A stretch of 64,000 nucleotides of DNA, taken from assembly GCA_905331475.1 (NCBI GenBank), contig CAJNYU010004404.1, positions 124,001 through 188,000 of the forward strand, written 5' to 3'. Origin of the DNA: Rotaria socialis (taxonomy: Eukaryota; Rotifera; Eurotatoria; Philodinida; Philodinidae). The notes under the pieces are model-generated. The model saw nothing but the letters and a program-made list of their open reading frames with translations. It searched no databases and had not been told where the DNA came from. This document shows, piece after piece, positions 11,570 to 20,961 of this stretch. Each line of letters begins with the position of its first letter. The first letter of the stretch is position 1. The position numbers and the translations under genes were made by a program.

Positions 11570-13044
11570 ATGGCGCTTATCTCAAACGATAATGTTTTCG
11601 ATAAGCAAAATAGAGATATTTCTCATCTGATCTACTTAGATAATAATGCAACAACGCATGAACATGAATCAGTTATTGAATCAATGATTCATCATTTAAA
11701 ATCTTTAAATTCATTTGGTAATCCAAGTTCTTCGCATTTAATTGGAAATCAAGCTCGACATTTAGTTGATGAAGTAAGAGAACAAGTTCGAATGAGTATT
11801 AATGCTTCAGATTCAAATGAAATTATATTTACAAGTGGTGGAACTGAATCAAATAATTTAGCTATTCATGGAATTCTTAAATCAAATTTTAATAAATTTC
11901 AACATATTATAACAAGTCCATTCGAACATCCATCTGTTATAAATATTATTAAATATTTACAAAATTCAAATAAAAATATTCAAGTATCGTTTGTTCAAGT
12001 TAATTCAAATGGAATTATTGACCTTGAACATTTTCGGCAATTATTAAAGCCTGAAACAAAACTTGTTACAATAATGCATAGTAATAATGAAATTGGTTTG
12101 TTGTGATATTTTTATCGTTATGAAAAATTTATTTAAATTATCTATTTTTCATAGGTTCAATTCAACCGATCGAAGAAATAGTTCGTTTATGTCGTCAATA
12201 TGGCTCATCTGATCTTGTTATTCACAGTGATGCATCACAATCAATTGGAAAAATTGCAGTAGATGTATCAAATCTTGATATTGATTTATTAACCATATGT
12301 TCACATAAATTTCATGGACCAAAAGGTATTGGTGCTCTTTATGTTCGTCAAGGAATTAAATTAGAAACAATTCTTTATGGTGCACAACATGAACAAGGTC
12401 TCCGACCAGGTACTGAAAATGTTTTAGCTATTATTGGTTTAGGTACAGCTTGCCAATTAATATCAAATAAATATTTATTAAATAAAAGAATTGAACAAAT
12501 GAAACGAACACGTGATAGACTTTATCAAGGATTAATTAATCAATTTAATCAGTATGATGCAAATGTTATTATTCGTAATGGAAATGAAAAATGTTTATCA
12601 AATACATTAAGCTTAACTTTTCGTGGAATAAATGCTAAAAAATTAGTTAATAAATTAAATGATCGAGTAGCATTTTCAACAGGTAGTGCTTGTCATGAAG
12701 ATACACAACATCATTCAATATCAACAACACTCCAAGCGATTGGTAATTACTGTTTTTGTTTTCTTTCATCGAACAAGATGAATTTCGATATTGAATATTT
12801 AATAGAATTATTGATAATTTTCGAAGTATACTCCATAGAATAATTTTTAAAAAGCATTTCCTTTAATTTTCATCGACTGATATTTTTCTTTTTACTATTT
12901 AAAGGTCTTCCTTATAAATTAGCACGAAGTACAATTCGATTAAGTACAAGTTATATGACAACGGATGATGAAATTGATCAAGCTATTATTCTTATTACAA
13001 ATGCTGTCAAAGAACAACTTTCTTCTTTAATTGATGAATATTAA
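11570..13044 (+). CDS. SCLY: NifS-like PLP enzyme, selenocysteine lyase / cysteine desulfurase family
   Basis: Exons 11570..12095, 12155..12742 and 12905..13044 (introns 59 and 162 bp, both phase 1) give 417 residues. The class V aminotransferase fold is clear: YLDNNATT near the N-terminus, FGNPSS, FTSGGTESNNLAIH, IMHSNNEIG, HSDASQSIGK, the PLP-binding lysine in CSHKFHGPKG (about K227), GLRPGTENV, and the catalytic-loop cysteine in GSACHED (about C355). The loop reads GSACH-D, closer to selenocysteine lyase than to the SGSACTS of IscS/NFS1; no mitochondrial leader is evident. The family takes Se or S from selenocysteine or cysteine. AATAAA lies at 13075, about 30 bp past the stop. Frame and key residues are intact. 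A cytosolic cysteine desulfurase is the alternative. Confidence 0.85.
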
Positions 13045-13442
13045 TCTCATTGATATTTTTTATCTGTTTGTTTGAATAAAATTAGTTAGATTTAATCTCT
13101 ATTTTTGTTTTTCGAATTATTATATCCCAGGTCGAACATTCCGGCCACCGGATCCCGTAGGATTAGAGCCCGTCGGGTTCTACCCGTAGCCGGAACCGTA
13201 CCCGGACCCGCCGGGTCCGGGTTGGTTACGGTTCTAGAAAATTGCTTTTGACTGGTACGGGTACGGGTCGCATAGAAATTTTGCAGTGTTTATAGATAAG
13301 TCGTGCTAGAAAATTTTACGAATATTTGAATCACGCTAAGTTCTCCTTTTAATAAATAGCATTTAATTTATATATAAAAATAATATAAACTAGAACAACG
13401 TCATCTTGACTACAATATTCAAAACTTATTTACGACAAAAGT

Positions 13443-13991
13443 TTACAAATCCAAAAAAATATTATACGGTTCAATACTATCGTTCGTGTCATCGTTGTCT
13501 TTTAGAGATTCGTCATCATCATTGTCCTCGTTAGGTTTTGTCTTTTTTGTAATTGGTGATGAACTGAAGCTGTTGGAGTCGTTGTGGTTGATGGTGACGA
13601 TTGATTCATCATCGGCTGTAGAGACTTTTCGTTTCATTTGTTCATTATTTTTTTTTATTTTTACATCATTTAATTCTTTTAATGCGGCGAGATTCGTTTT
13701 GAGAAACAATAATTTGTTGAGATTCGCTTCACCTATACTTGATCTTCGATCAGTTACAATGTTTTTCGACGCAGAAAATAACCTTTCAACGATGGTGTTT
13801 GAAGCTGGAATTGAAAAAAGATCGCGTACGATTATAGACAATGTAGGAAATGATTGTGCATGACGTTTCCAAAATAAAAGAACGTCTTCAGTTCCGTCAA
13901 TCATTTCGTCTAATGCCATATAATTATCCAATTCTGTTACTGGAGGTCGCCACTCGCCGAGATTCAAAATCAACACATCAAATTTTCGCAA
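13443..13991 (-). pseudogene. hAT transposase C-terminal (dimerisation) fragment
   Basis: The 182-codon frame reads FWKRHAQSFPTLSIIVRDLF, then SIPASNTIVERLFSASKNIV, then RRSSIGEANLNKLLFLK: the conserved hAT dimerisation region. A Lys/Ser/Asp-rich tail follows. The zinc-finger and catalytic parts are absent, and the element is too short to hold them, so this copy could move only with transposase supplied in trans. It is not close to the hAT copy at 5259-7484, whose signature reads STATVERDFSTMNR. Confidence 0.85.
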
Positions 13992-14241
13992 TGAGCACTA
14001 AATTCTGTTAGATTGCATCATCAAGATTTACATCAGTATGTTTCAGATTTAGATTCGAGTTAAAAATCTGTTGATAATCGGGTACGGGTTTGGTTCCAAG
14101 ATTAGTTAGAATACAGAGTCGGGCTACGGTTACGGGTCCTAAAATTCTTGGACCCGACGAGCTCTACGTAGGATACTCCAGGGAATAAGCGGGAAAGTCA
14201 CCATATCCTGCAGGAAAAGACGGGAAATCGCTGGGACATGA

Positions 14242-14341
14242 AAGCAGTATTCCGGTCAAAACTCCGGTCGGGCTTTTCCGGCAGGAATTGATCGGAAATC
14301 ACTGGAAAAAATGCGAAAAATTTCCAACCGGAATACTGCTT
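14242..14341. repeat. 15-bp perfect inverted repeat inside the hAT derivative
   Basis: AAGCAGTATTCCGGT (14242-14256) is inverted exactly at 14327-14341, with a 70-bp spacer rich in CCGG/TTCC motifs. It is probably subterminal structure of the surrounding element. Confidence 0.8.
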
Positions 14342-14639
14342 CCACAAAGTCAACGGAACTACCCGGAACCGGCCGTTTCCAGGTCGGACTGTTCGACCTG
14401 GGCGCCCTGAATAGATTTAGTTCGTGTTGATGATTTTAAATACAATTAATTAGTATTTTTCAGCAAAATTTGCTCATCATGAAGTTAAAGCAATGACAAA
14501 TAATATGAAGAAAACTTTTATTTTTATATAGTTTAAAGTCTTTATTTTTATTTCACCTTGTATTTTCTGTTTACGCTCATTTAAATGTTTGTTATTGTGA
14601 ATATTCTTATTGATGCTTGCTGATTTTGAATAAAATGTT

Positions 14640-15477
14640 TTAAATAGGTAAACGACCACGAAATCCATATATGTATAATGGAATATGAACAAGAACAATT
14701 AATATAGATGAATAAACATAAAATGTTTTTTCACATTGTAACGATCTATTCTAGAAGTTACAAGCCCTCGAATGAAATATACCTCAAGGCCACCATCTTG
14801 TTAGTCTCTCACCCATACTATTATCCAGCTCTCTTTCTCACTACGCAAGAGTACGAGGGATTTTGTCCTTGGCTCACGGTTAGTACCAGATGGAGTACGC
14901 AACATCACTGTTGGAATATTTATCCCACCATCAGCACGTTAGCATAGCACCAATACGTACGCCTTATCTTATACACTTTCTTGTTTTATTGTATCTACGG
15001 TATTTCTCAAGGTCCTTACATGCTAGAAAATAGTATATAAGGAACGAGAGAAATACAGAAGGGCACGGTTTTTGATATTGAAATAAAATATATACTCAAC
15101 ATCAAACTTAACAATATCTATAACATCAGAAATTGTTACACACATATTTCATTCGGATATGTTTCAGATATTAGAATAATATTTCGAATATTAAATATAA
15201 AAGTATAACCTGGAATAATTAATAATAAAAGGATTAACCAAATTATTGTTGATATAAAATCAATAGATCGATGAAATGAATAACAACGAATTATATTTAA
15301 GAAAAAAAGAAATAACCAAATCGAACCAAATGTAATATGATAAATTGATAATTGAGGTTGACCTGGACATTCATTTCGATATCGAATACCTATGATAATC
15401 ATTGATAATGGCCATAGTAAAATACATGATATAGCACACAGAAGCATTTTTCTTGTTTTTTCTTCTGTTATCGACAT
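14640..15477 (-). pseudogene. Four-helix membrane protein (TMEM272-like), split by a solo LTR
   Basis: The 5' part is 15136..15477: MSITEEKTRKMLLCAISCIL, then hydrophobic segments and an ECPGQPQLSIY loop. This resembles the small TMEM272-like family (I--YLHDCP-QP-IPIYL), many copies of which I recall from bdelloids. The frame ends NEICV and a TAA supplied by the LTR end. Just beyond the LTR, 14640..14736 stays open from the target-site copy for 31 more codons (EKTFYVYSSILIVLVHIPLY and onward) to TAA 14640-14642, giving the C-EKT-Y motif and last membrane helix expected of the family. The LTR therefore landed in coding sequence and removed the last helix. Whether a truncated product is made is unknown. 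The family name is an inference from motif memory. Confidence 0.65.
14737..15140 (+). mobile_element. Solo LTR, 404 bp, with 5-bp target duplication
   Basis: Starts TGTAAC and ends GTTACA (TG...CA with 6-bp inverted ends). It is flanked by an identical CACAT on each side (14732-14736 and 15141-15145). Inside, in plus orientation, lie a TATA-like box (agtatataagg, about 15032) and AATAAA (15082-15087), as in LTR promoters and poly-A sites. No internal retrotransposon genes are adjacent, so it is best read as the product of LTR-LTR recombination. It interrupts the membrane-protein gene on the opposite strand. Confidence 0.88.
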
Positions 15478-16073
15478 TTAAGATTGATTCTCTTACCGAT
15501 TAAATCCATTTTTTTGTTCTTTCTATCTAATTCAACATGTTTTCATTACAATTTAACAACTAGCAAGATTCAATTAAGTGAAAGTTATATGAGAGGAAAG
15601 AAAATATTTAATTAAGTTTTGACTCTTGATTACAATTCTATTAAAGAAAAACTTTCTTCTCAAATTCATAGATAATATTAAGAAAATAATCCGATGTTTT
15701 AGTGTTTATTTCCATTAGTTTATTGATCAATGTTAATTGTCTATAGAATTTTTAGGACAAATATTGCAGATTTATTCTCACTTTCTTTAATTAGATAAGA
15801 AAAAAAAGCATCTTATTTTTATAGATAATGATCAATATTTATTCAAGATAACATGGAAAAATTGATTATTAATTAAACTAATTTCAAATGAGATTATCGT
15901 TCAAAGATACTCATCAAATTTGCAATTTCAAGAGAATTACTGATGATCTTTGTGTAGAGAAAAATAAATGAGTTCTTAGTTAAATGTCAAGTCTGCTATT
16001 TATAGTTTAATCATATTCAATATTGGCAAGATTAGTCAAGAAAGTTTTTTAAACTTCCAATTAAAATTTTGAG
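15478..16073. other. Non-coding, nothing recognised
   Basis: AT-rich stretch between the membrane-protein gene and the RPA1-like remnant. If the RPA1-like gene were complete its remaining exons should lie here, but none is recognisable. Confidence 0.4.
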
Positions 16074-17128
16074 TTAGTTGTACTTTTTGTTTGCAACAAC
16101 TACGTAGAACTTTGACAATTCAATCATCTATATTTATATTAAATGAAAATCAAACAATGTATTTACACAAAAAATGGTAAACCTCTCCAATGCATACATG
16201 GGCAAATATACGATCACATTGTCGATTAAAAGCCTTCGTGCGTAATGTTGCGGAAGCATCCATGATTTCAAAATAGAATAGCTTATGCTGGATAAAATCA
16301 TAAGTTCTCACGGCACTCTTGGATATAATCCTTGCACGTATAATATTACTATAACAGCAAGATTAAAAATAGTATTTTTTAAAGGAACAATTATACTTCT
16401 TAAAATACAGCAAGCGTCAAAAAATCACAAACTTGCTTTTTACCACTACTAAGATCCACATCAATCAAAGAAATTAACGATAAAATGTTTGGTGTATCGT
16501 TGGAATTCAGATCATGTTCACTTGAAGAATTTTGTATCCGATTCGGCCATGTGATGGTTTCTGTCTCTGTATCGTGAACAATAATCATATGGAAAATTTT
16601 GCATACGATTCTATTATCGGGTGCGCCAGAAATAATGGCACACTTTGTATTTCGTGAATATCTCGCTCAGGTTTGATTGTGAAGAGCTAATGTTAGATTC
16701 AAAAGATACACCGTTAAATTCTCTACAAAGATTGTATCATAAGTTTTTCATTACAAAGCGAAACAAAAATATGAGAACANATGATACAATCTTTGTAGAG
16801 AATTTAACGGTGTGTCTTTTGAATCTAACTTTAACTCTTCACGATCAAACCTGAGCAAGATATTCACGAAATACAATGTGTACCATTATTTCTGGCGCAC
16901 CCGATAAAAGATCACAGTTATTACAATAACCTGCGAAATGATCAAGGAAACATACTTATTTTGGCCCAACGATTCTACATTGCAAGAGTTAATAGATATG
17001 AATGCTCCTGGCTTCAACTCGTTTACTAGTTTAGTTTTATATACGAATCCTAATAACAAAATTAAAAAGAGTACAATACAAAATAAACATTTATCGGAGA
17101 AAGAATCAATTGAATCCGATAAACGCAA
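16074..17128 (-). pseudogene. RPA1: RPA1-like (replication protein A large subunit) remnant
   Basis: Minus-strand pieces match RPA70 in order. 16931..17049 is an N-terminal OB-fold strand set (LVNELKPGAFISINSCNVES, QNKYVSLIIS). 16437..about 16600 is the linker into DBD-A (TPNILSLISLIDVDLSSGK). From 16348 down to about 16180 comes DBD-A (RARIISKSAVRTYDF, FYFEIMDASATLRTKAFNRQ, GEVYHF), comparable to RPA KARVTNKS-IRTW...ATAFN. A piece ending at 16074 reads LSKFYVVVANKKYN then TAA. The join 16437/16348 works only with a GC-AG intron whose donor is GCAAGT. DBD-B and the zinc-bearing DBD-C are absent, the frame hits TAA, and a 288-bp MITE lies between the first two pieces. I read it as a truncated, decaying copy. 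Confidence 0.62.
16617..16904. mobile_element. Palindromic MITE, 288 bp, flanked by TA
   Basis: Two arms of about 125 bp are near-perfect inverted copies (TCGGGTGCGCCAGAAATAAT at 16617; its inverse ends at 16904) around a loop of about 40 bp with one ambiguous base at 16780. TA on both sides (16615-16616 and 16905-16906) suits Tc1/mariner-type insertion. It has no coding capacity and sits inside the RPA1-like remnant. Confidence 0.85.
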
Positions 17129-17719
17129 ACGAATGTTTGTAACGTTACTTTCAGAGTAATCATCACTGTTGACATATAATATGTTAGCTTCCTATATATT
17201 ATAGTTTTCTATGCAGAACAAAATGTTGAATAATTGAATACCTCTACTAATAAATAGGACCATGGGAACAATCAATTCTTCACCGTGTAATATTTTCTAA
17301 ACACAAATATGACTTTTAATTCCCCAAAGCTTAAAAAAGATAAATCATACACCAATACTTCCCCTAGTCAACATTGACATTTCCAATGTGATAACACAAT
17401 CTATCTAAACTGCTTTGTATCAAAAAATAAAATAGATCAAAATAATAATAAAACAATTCTCAATCAATAAAATGTAGAAAAAAATATTAAACAGTATGTA
17501 TACTAAGAATTTGTATGGAACATAGGTGAACGATCAAATATTAGTTGTCACATTTCATACAAACACAAACATTAATATATATATATCGATCATAAATATA
17601 TCTGAAATAACAAAAGCTAATGAAAAAAAAATATAATCACTACTTACAGTTTACAAACATCTATACTCATAGACGGTTACAAACGAATCATACAACACTA
17701 CAATGAAATAAAAAAAAGC
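17129..17719. other. Non-coding, nothing recognised
   Basis: AT-rich DNA with a short (TA)n run near 17575. No exon supported. Confidence 0.4.
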
Positions 17720-18111
17720 TCAGTTCTTTTTATTCTCACGATTAATTGTGTTCCTAATAGACGTAATACTATGTTCATCATGATGATTCGAGCGCGTTTT
17801 TGACCGTAAACGCCATGCTGGTGCAAATGAGAATGTCATATCAGTATCAATATTTAACTTTTTTGTTGGATTTTGTTGACCGATATGTTTTCTTTTCTTA
17901 TTTTTAATATTAGATTCATTGTTCATAAGATCATCGATCACTTGTGGGTAAATAGCACTAGTGTTATCTACACATATAGTATTATCAACTACTGTACTGT
18001 TTCCTAAATTATCGTTATGATCGTTGTGCATTATATTCACATAGATATTTTGATTTATAGCAGTATCTTCAAGTATATCAACATTTTGGACGACATCGAA
18101 AGTAACAATAT
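17720..18111 (-). CDS. Hypothetical Asn/Asp-rich protein with basic patches, last exon
   Basis: An open minus-strand exon follows acceptor CTGTATAAG and runs 130 codons to TAA at 17720. It begins about DIVTFDVVQNVDILEDTA, then has NIKNKKRKHIGQQNPTKKL (a basic, NLS-like cluster), FSFAPAWRLRSKTRS and a charged tail. No ATG lies near the 5' end, so at least one upstream exon is expected, but none was found with confidence. The family is not recognised; the basic cluster only suggests a nuclear protein. Confidence 0.33.
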
Positions 18112-18581
18112 CTTATACAGTTCAAATACATCGGCTATCGTACTTACAAAGAAAATAAAGATACAACAATTTGGAATTACGTGCTATTCAAAATATCTGC
18201 GAATCAAAGATAAAAGCTTTACAATTTCTGGGAAAAAATGAATAGAATTCTCAATGAACCGGACCAAAAAAAAACTAACCCATGAACTATTCAGCTGATT
18301 ACAACTTTTCCCAACAGACATTTTAACTTGCCAAGCTGGCGAAAGTTATTCGGCATCCTTTAACTATTCTTTTATTTCATATATTAAATAGCTCTACACA
18401 ACGATAGACCTGCGGAATCAAATTACTTCGTTCTGAAACTCAACTTCAAAAGTTTTTAACAATGTTACGAGAAAATTAAACATCGTGAACAGATAATATC
18501 CCTTTTAATATTTTAGAATATGTATTCCTCACGCAAAAAAGATGTTCTTTTTCAAGAAAAAATAAGTCGCTGCTAAAACCG

Positions 18582-18927
18582 TGTTTTTGTGTACTCAAAA
18601 AGTGAGTACACTCTAGATTCGGTCAGTGTGTCCGGCCGTTACCACGATAACTCTTGAAAGCCTCATCCAATTGTCTTTACATTTTGTACACAGAATGATC
18701 TCATCAATATCTCAGTCGAGTTCGAAGATGAGAAGGATCTGCCAAGAAATGGCTGAGTTATCGAAAAAATTGTCATTATTTACCATACCATTCCTGAGGG
18801 GGAGGGGTACAGGGATTTTTTCTAAAAAACATTTTTTCTCAGAATTATCCACAACATATCTAAATCGACTCAGTTTTTGCAGTACACATAACAATCGGAT
18901 GTGAATCCGATGTTTCCGCATTAATTT
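18582..18927 (+). repeat. Dispersed repeat family, copy A
   Basis: About 345 bp closely matching 59279-59625 in the same orientation. Shared blocks include TGTGTACTCAAAA, GTCAGTGTGTCCGGCC, GTCGAGTTCGAAGATGAGAA, GTTATCGAAAAAATTGTCA, CCTGAGGGGG, CAGGGATTTTT, AATCGACTCAGTTTTTGCAG and GAATCCGATGTTTCC. Copies differ by substitutions and small indels. Neither has a long open frame or obvious inverted ends. Confidence 0.85.
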
Positions 18928-20961
18928 ACCTATGTTAGCAGAAATTCCGTCAGTAAATTTTGCATTGATGCCATTCAACGGTTCATTCAATTGATGATTG
19001 GAATATCATAACTAATACGTGGCTCATTAATTTTCTCTCTGAGATTTCATATTCAACAGTTATTATATTCTCTGTAATAGCCATTTTTTAAAGCCTCAAT
19101 CTGGTCTCGAATTCACTGTACTCGGAGTCATTATCAGATTTCAAAGTATATTCGTGTTTATGTCTGAAAATCAGGCGATAAATAAATATCAATCGTTAGC
19201 TATCATTTTATATAAATAGAATAGCTCTTGGCGGTAAAATCGTATTACCTAGTTATTCCTATAAAATAATAGATGATTGTTTAGAACGTTTTTCAATTTA
19301 TTATATCTTGCCTTTCGCAGGCTACTATGTATCTTCGTTATTGTTCCGCAAGAGAGTCAAACTATTTTCTAACTTTTATACCAAGAATAGCTTTGAACTA
19401 TTTATTCTACTCATCTCTTTACAGTAGGATGCTTAAAATTTCATATAATCCAAATAACGATAGATATTATCCAACAAGAAGATTTTCTATAATTCTTTAC
19501 ACCAATCAAAATTTACTCATAGAGTTCACACCAATAAAGATAATGCTTTTACTTAAAAATTGTTTTCGTACGACTATAATCATGCTGACCATGATTCAAA
19601 TAAAATATGAATTATATTAAGATTATTTTTAGTCCACACAAAACAGTAAAACGTAAGAACATGAAAACGAAAAAAATATCACTTATCATATTACAGTCAT
19701 TCACACACAAAACATTTCGTCTTCACGTCAATATTAGGATGTGCTTGATCCCTCAAATATCATTTTTTTTTGTATTCTTGTCATCATCAACACAGTCATT
19801 ATATTGAAATAAGAGCAATTTTATTGAAGGTGAAATAAAATGGACAGAAAAGAAAACGAACCTTTCACACATTGAAAAATAGCAATAGACCATAAATTTG
19901 ATCGCAAAGAAAAACAATCATCGATCAATTATTCATTGTTCAAATACGATCGCTTGAACACTTATATGAACAAAGCATCTCATTTCTGTTCTTTCAATTC
20001 AACCGAATTTATGGTTATATTAAAAACTAATTAAAATCAAACATTTCATGAATTTGAATTATTGTACGTATAAATATTCGAATTCAAAATGAATGAAGAT
20101 TAAAATTCAACTAAAAATGTTCATGGTCACTCTCTGCATTTCTATAGGGAAAAAAATGATAAACGATTGCATCGAAGAACTATAGTGCTGTTCACACAAC
20201 AGAGATTGTATGCATTTGCCAATATTTTTATGGCATAGACTCATTCGATATTGATTATTTCGTCTATTTAGATTTCTATGTAAAAATGAGTAAAAACTAA
20301 GATGGATATATTGTATATTTAAATGGTAAGCGTACGTAAATTGAGTTTAGTTTAGAAAATACTGAATAGATATAAATTCAAGAGAATATACCTAGTTAAG
20401 AAGAGGAAAGTAGGCGTTTTTGTTTGGTATTCAGCTTGAACTCACGGCATTTCTAGAATGTGTTTTTTTTATCAATATGATCGATGATTTCGATGACAGT
20501 CATCAAGTATTGTAACAGGAAAAGATAGATAAGCATGAGTTTGATAAATATTTTTCGTTTTAGACACTCGATGACATTGCCGATAAGGCCTTATATATTT
20601 CTTTATTCATCAGTTACAAATCTAACAAAAAACAAACTGTTGTCTATTACGTATATAATTATTGACAAAATAGCATCTTGTATTTTATTCATATTCGAAC
20701 ACCCTCAAGAACAATCTATGGCAATCATTCATATTGCTCGAGATGAACTATGAATAGAGAACAAAAGAGAAATTCTACGCTAGAGAGTTCATCGTCGTCT
20801 GATCATTAAAAAATATGTTCACACTGTTCTCATGCGGTCATTTGTATATGTTCGATATTCACCTGATTCGATCTTTTTTTTCTGTCTCAACAATCAGTTC
20901 TGCACGTGACAATGTCAGTTAGTGATTGAAATAAACTTTATTTTTAGAGTATTTACAAAAG
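18928..20961. other. Non-coding upstream of the FAS1 gene
   Basis: About 2 kb without a supportable exon. Open frames here are AT-rich and motif-free. The promoter of the fasciclin gene presumably lies in the right part. Confidence 0.4.

Larger units (their letters stand above)
13126..14402 (-). mobile_element. hAT deletion derivative with perfect 13-bp TIRs
   Basis: CCCAGGTCGAACA (13126-13138) is exactly inverted at 14390-14402. The ends are strikingly GC-rich, with degenerate GGGTCCGGG/ACCCGTA-type motifs (13140-13270 and 14090-14400); the middle holds only the transposase C-terminus, on the minus strand. No 8-bp target duplication is apparent (flanks tattatat and cgccctga), so one end may have rearranged. 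The element starts about 80 bp past the NifS-like gene. Confidence 0.75.

Noticed and set aside
14708-14947. Plus-strand frame of 79 codons
   Set aside because: It lies mostly inside the solo LTR and matches no retroelement protein.
16938-17159. Plus-strand open frame of 73 codons
   Set aside because: It is antisense to the RPA1-like N-terminal exon, whose minus-strand translation matches a known family.
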